The translations under genes and the position numbers were made by a program. From positions 1 through 14,428 of the forward strand of contig MNEO01000018.1 of assembly GCA_001917735.1 (NCBI GenBank): a stretch of 14,428 nt of DNA, given 5' to 3'. This stretch comes from Chloroflexi bacterium 13_1_40CM_68_21 (GTDB lineage Bacteria; Chloroflexota; Limnocylindria; P2-11E). A model generated the notes under the pieces. It was not told where the DNA came from. It worked only from the letters and a program-made list of their open reading frames with translations, and did no database searches. This document shows positions 12,013 to 14,428 of this stretch, in pieces (positions within the stretch are counted from its first letter, which is position 1; each line of letters begins with the position of its first letter).

Positions 12013-14428
12013 GTGCTGATCAAAGTCCCGGTCTCGTGGCTGCGCGAGTACGTCGATATCGATACGCCGATCGACGAGCTTGCTCTGAAGCTGCACATGT
12101 CCAGCACGGAGGTGAAGGGCGTCGAGCGGCCCTGGTGGGACGACAAGGTGCGTGTGGGGCGCATCTCCAAGCTCGCGAAGCACCCGAATGCGGACAAGCT
12201 CCAGCTCGCCACCGTCGACTACGGGCAGGATCGCCCCAAGACCGTCGTCACCGGTGCGACGAACCTCGCCGTCGGCGACATCGTGCCCTTCGCCGACGAA
12301 GGAGCCCAGATCATCGACGGCCATAGCGGCGAGCGGACCACCCTGCGCGGGAAACCCATGCGCGGCATCCAAAGCGAGGGCATGGCGCTCTCCGCGAAAG
12401 AGCTCGGTCTCGGCGACGAACACGACGGCATCCATATCCTCGATCGAGCGCTTCCCGTCGGAGCCCGGCTCCGTGACGTTTTAGGCGAGACGGTCCTCGC
12501 GCTCGACCTGCAGCCGAACCGGCCGGATTGCCTTGGCGTCGTCGGGATCGCTCGCGAGGTCGCGGCCCTGCTCGCGACCGAGCTCCGCGACCCACCGGTG
12601 GATCGCCTTCCAGAGAAAGCGGCCGGCGAGCTCGACGTCCGCATCGAGGACGAGGAAGCGTGCCCGCGGTTCGCGGCCGCTCTGCTGACCGGCGTGCGTA
12701 TCGGTCCATCGCCGCAATGGATGCAGAACCGCCTCACGGCGGCCGGGATGCGGCCGATCGACAACGTCGTCGACATAACGAACTACGTGATGCTCGAGCT
12801 TGGCCAACCGCTCCACGCGTATGACCACCGCATGCTGCACGGCGGCGTCCTGGTCGCGCGCAATGCGAGGCGCGGCGAGACGCTCCGCACGCTCGACGGC
12901 GTCGACCGCGTGCTCTACGAGGACACGCTCGTGATCGCGGACGCGCAGCGCGCGCTCGGGGTCGCGGGGATCATCGGGGGCGAGGATTCGGAGATCCGCG
13001 AGGACACCACGACGGTCGCGCTCGAATGCGCGTCGTTCGAGCCGCGCGGCATCGGTCGGACCGCGGCGAAGCTGGGGCTCCACGGCTCGTCCGGTAGCGC
13101 CGCGGCGCGCCGTTTCGCGTGGGAGCTGTCGCCTGATCTGGTCCCCCTCGCGCTCGCTCGCGCCGTCCGCCTCCTTCGCGAACACGCGGGCGCGAAGGTC
13201 GCCGGTGTCTTGGACCGCTACCCCAGGCGGCGCGGGACCGTGAACGTGCGAATGCGCTTCTCGGACATCCCGCGGGTGCTCGGCATCGAGATCGGCCCAG
13301 AGGAGACGCTCGATATCCTGCGGCGGCTGCAATTCGTCGCCGCAGCGGATGGCGACACCCTCGTGGCGACGCCTCCCGCGGTGCGGACGGACATCGCGAT
13401 CGCCGAGGACATCGTCGAGGAAGTCGGGCGCATCACCGGCTACGACCGCCTGCCGGTGCGCATCCCAGATGGGCCCCTCCCGCTCCACGAGCGCCATCCG
13501 CTCGAGGAGCTCCGCGAGAGAGCCCGCGACGCGCTGGCGGGGTTCGGCCTGCAGGAGGTGGTCTCCTACTCGCTCATCGATCCCGCGTGGCTGCGCATGC
13601 TGACCGCGGATGGCTCGTGCATGACTCCGGAGCCACTCCGCGTCATCAACCCGACGACCCTCGCGCAGTCCGCCGCGCGACCGACGATTCGGGCGAGCCT
13701 GCTGGATACGGCAAGGCGAAATCTGCGAAACCGCGCCGGCATCGCCATCTTCGAGATCGCGCCTATCTATCTGCCGCGGCGCGGCGATCTTCCGGATGAG
13801 CGCTGGACGATCGGGATCCTTCTCGCGGGCAACGCCGAGCCGGTCCGCGACGGCGAGACGTGGCTCACCCCGGAGCGGCGTTGGGATGTGCGCCATCTGC
13901 AGGGATACGTGCTGGGTCTTGCCGATCTGCTCGATGTGCGAACGTCAGGGGACAGCGTGGACGCCCCCGGCCTGCATCCCGGGCGCTCCATCGGGTTCGC
14001 CCGCGACGGCCTTACGTACTTCGTGGCCGGCCAGCTCGATCCGCGGGTCGCCGCGAAGTGGGAGCTTCCCGTGGAAACGTTCGTCGCGGAGATCGATGTC
14101 GCTTCGTGGCTCGCCGCCGCCCAACCGCCGCGAGTCAGCGCTCCGCCGCGCTTTCCGGCGGCGCTGCGCGACCTCGCGATCGTAGTCGATGAGGCCACGC
14201 CGTACCGCGACGTCGAACGCGAGATCCGCGCGGCGGCGGCCAGGGATCTCGAATCCCTGGCGCTCGTCGATCTCTACCGCGGACCGCAGATCGGGGCGGG
14301 GAAGAAATCTTTCGCGGTGCGGCTCGTTCTCCGCTCGGCGACGGCCACGCTCGCCGAGGAAGACGTCGACCGCCTCGTCAAGCGGGTCGCCGGGCGATTG
14401 CAGCACGCACTAGGAGCCACGATCCGGA
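12013..14428 (+). CDS. pheT: Phenylalanyl-tRNA synthetase beta subunit (3' end cut by window edge)
   Basis: 805 codons from GTG 12013 to the edge, and the last residues HALGATIR resemble the normal C-terminus, so little is missing. Order: N-terminal LIKVPVSWLREYVDI; EMAP-like tRNA-binding domain (about 39-150, HPNADKLQLATVDYG, GIQSEGMALSAKELGL); PNRPDCLGVVGIAREV (168 onward); B3/B4 editing domain (about 210-375, RPIDNVVDITNYVMLELGQP) that hydrolyses Tyr-tRNA-Phe; B5 (RTDIAIAEDIVEEVGR, 458 onward); B6-B7 pseudo-catalytic part; C-terminal anticodon-binding FDX-ACB domain (about 712-805). The segment near 357-376 reads GSSGSAAARRFAWELSPD where most PheT have a (S/T)EAS.RFE(R/K)G motif. A TGA (11998-12000) just upstream in frame fixes the start region. 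GAGGA at 11999-12003 is a fair Shine-Dalgarno. Confidence 0.96.
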   Translation, partial: MLIKVPVSWLREYVDIDTPIDELALKLHMSSTEVKGVERPWWDDKVRVGRISKLAKHPNADKLQLATVDYGQDRPKTVVTGATNLAVGDIVPFADEGAQIIDGHSGERTTLRGKPMRGIQSEGMALSAKELGLGDEHDGIHILDRALPVGARLRDVLGETVLALDLQPNRPDCLGVVGIAREVAALLATELRDPPVDRLPEKAAGELDVRIEDEEACPRFAAALLTGVRIGPSPQWMQNRLTAAGMRPIDNVVDITNYVMLELGQPLHAYDHRMLHGGVLVARNARRGETLRTLDGVDRVLYEDTLVIADAQRALGVAGIIGGEDSEIREDTTTVALECASFEPRGIGRTAAKLGLHGSSGSAAARRFAWELSPDLVPLALARAVRLLREHAGAKVAGVLDRYPRRRGTVNVRMRFSDIPRVLGIEIGPEETLDILRRLQFVAAADGDTLVATPPAVRTDIAIAEDIVEEVGRITGYDRLPVRIPDGPLPLHERHPLEELRERARDALAGFGLQEVVSYSLIDPAWLRMLTADGSCMTPEPLRVINPTTLAQSAARPTIRASLLDTARRNLRNRAGIAIFEIAPIYLPRRGDLPDERWTIGILLAGNAEPVRDGETWLTPERRWDVRHLQGYVLGLADLLDVRTSGDSVDAPGLHPGRSIGFARDGLTYFVAGQLDPRVAAKWELPVETFVAEIDVASWLAAAQPPRVSAPPRFPAALRDLAIVVDEATPYRDVEREIRAAAARDLESLALVDLYRGPQIGAGKKSFAVRLVLRSATATLAEEDVDRLVKRVAGRLQHALGATIR

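Larger units (their letters stand above)
11856..12013. mobile_element. Small hairpin-rich insertion between pheS and pheT, flanked by a 9-bp direct repeat
   Basis: CAGTTCTAG occurs at 11856-11864 (end of pheS) and again at 12005-12013 (start of pheT); with one mismatch the match extends to 13 bp (GGAGCAGTTCTAG / GGACCAGTTCTAG). Removing one copy and the DNA between recreates pheS stop and pheT start as an overlapping TAGTG with GGAG 8 nt before the GTG. The intervening 140 bp holds four hairpins. No terminal inverted repeat or transposase is visible, so it would be a non-autonomous element or a repeat of the REP/MITE sort; a local duplication is the alternative. Confidence 0.55.

Noticed and set aside
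10797..12212. 471-codon minus-strand open frame across pheS
   Set aside because: Antisense shadow of pheS and the spacer; Arg/Asp/His-rich with no recognisable domain, while the plus strand carries full PheS motifs.
12481..13896. 471-codon minus-strand open frame across pheT
   Set aside because: Antisense shadow of pheT; composition Arg/Asp/Glu-biased, no motif.

Overview
The window is GC-rich DNA with bacterial gene structure. Three things point to a high-GC bacterium, most likely Chloroflexota or a neighbouring phylum such as Dormibacterota: T-box riboswitches in front of thrS and pheS, a ThrRS that lacks the TGS domain, and an anchored surface protein built from Ig-like and carbohydrate-binding modules. 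The phylum is inferred from gene content and composition; there is no rRNA in the window to fix it.

Left part (1-5666), envelope and cytoskeleton genes. On the minus strand, running off the left edge, is a very long anchored surface protein (1-2376): one N-terminal membrane segment, two NBR1-like Ig repeats, two copies of a second beta-sandwich repeat, a long Pro-Thr linker and a carbohydrate-binding-like domain. A roughly 440-bp divergent spacer follows. Then, on the plus strand, come a bactofilin (2815-3345) and, 24 bp later, a pentapeptide-repeat protein (3370-4086). A polytopic GT-C (GT39/ArnT-like) glycosyltransferase (4110-5666, minus) converges on that pair.

Right part (about 5890-14428), a translation cluster on the plus strand: T-box, thrS, tandem-GNAT acetyltransferase, infC, rpmI, rplT, T-box, pheS, pheT. 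Gene order follows the classical thrS-infC-rpmI-rplT-pheST cluster. Both synthetase units have a T-box leader ending in a clear intrinsic terminator. The specifier codons read ACC (Thr) and UUC (Phe), so each unit should respond to its own uncharged tRNA, while the ribosomal genes between them lie outside T-box control. pheT is cut by the right edge but is probably within a few codons of its end.

Points that stand out: (1) infC has no ATG, GTG or TTG start in a usable place; an AUA codon with a Shine-Dalgarno fits the start of IF3, and the protein carries a roughly 69-residue Pro/Ala tail. (2) pheS and pheT are separated by about 149 bp of hairpin-rich DNA flanked by a 9-bp direct repeat; removing one repeat copy plus the insert recreates an overlapping TAGTG stop/start junction, so this looks like a small inserted element. 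(3) A fused double GNAT acetyltransferase overlaps the thrS stop codon. (4) The bactofilin has two plausible starts, one of which would add a basic, aromatic N-terminus resembling a membrane-targeting peptide. I saw no tRNA, rRNA, CRISPR array, transposase or defence system.
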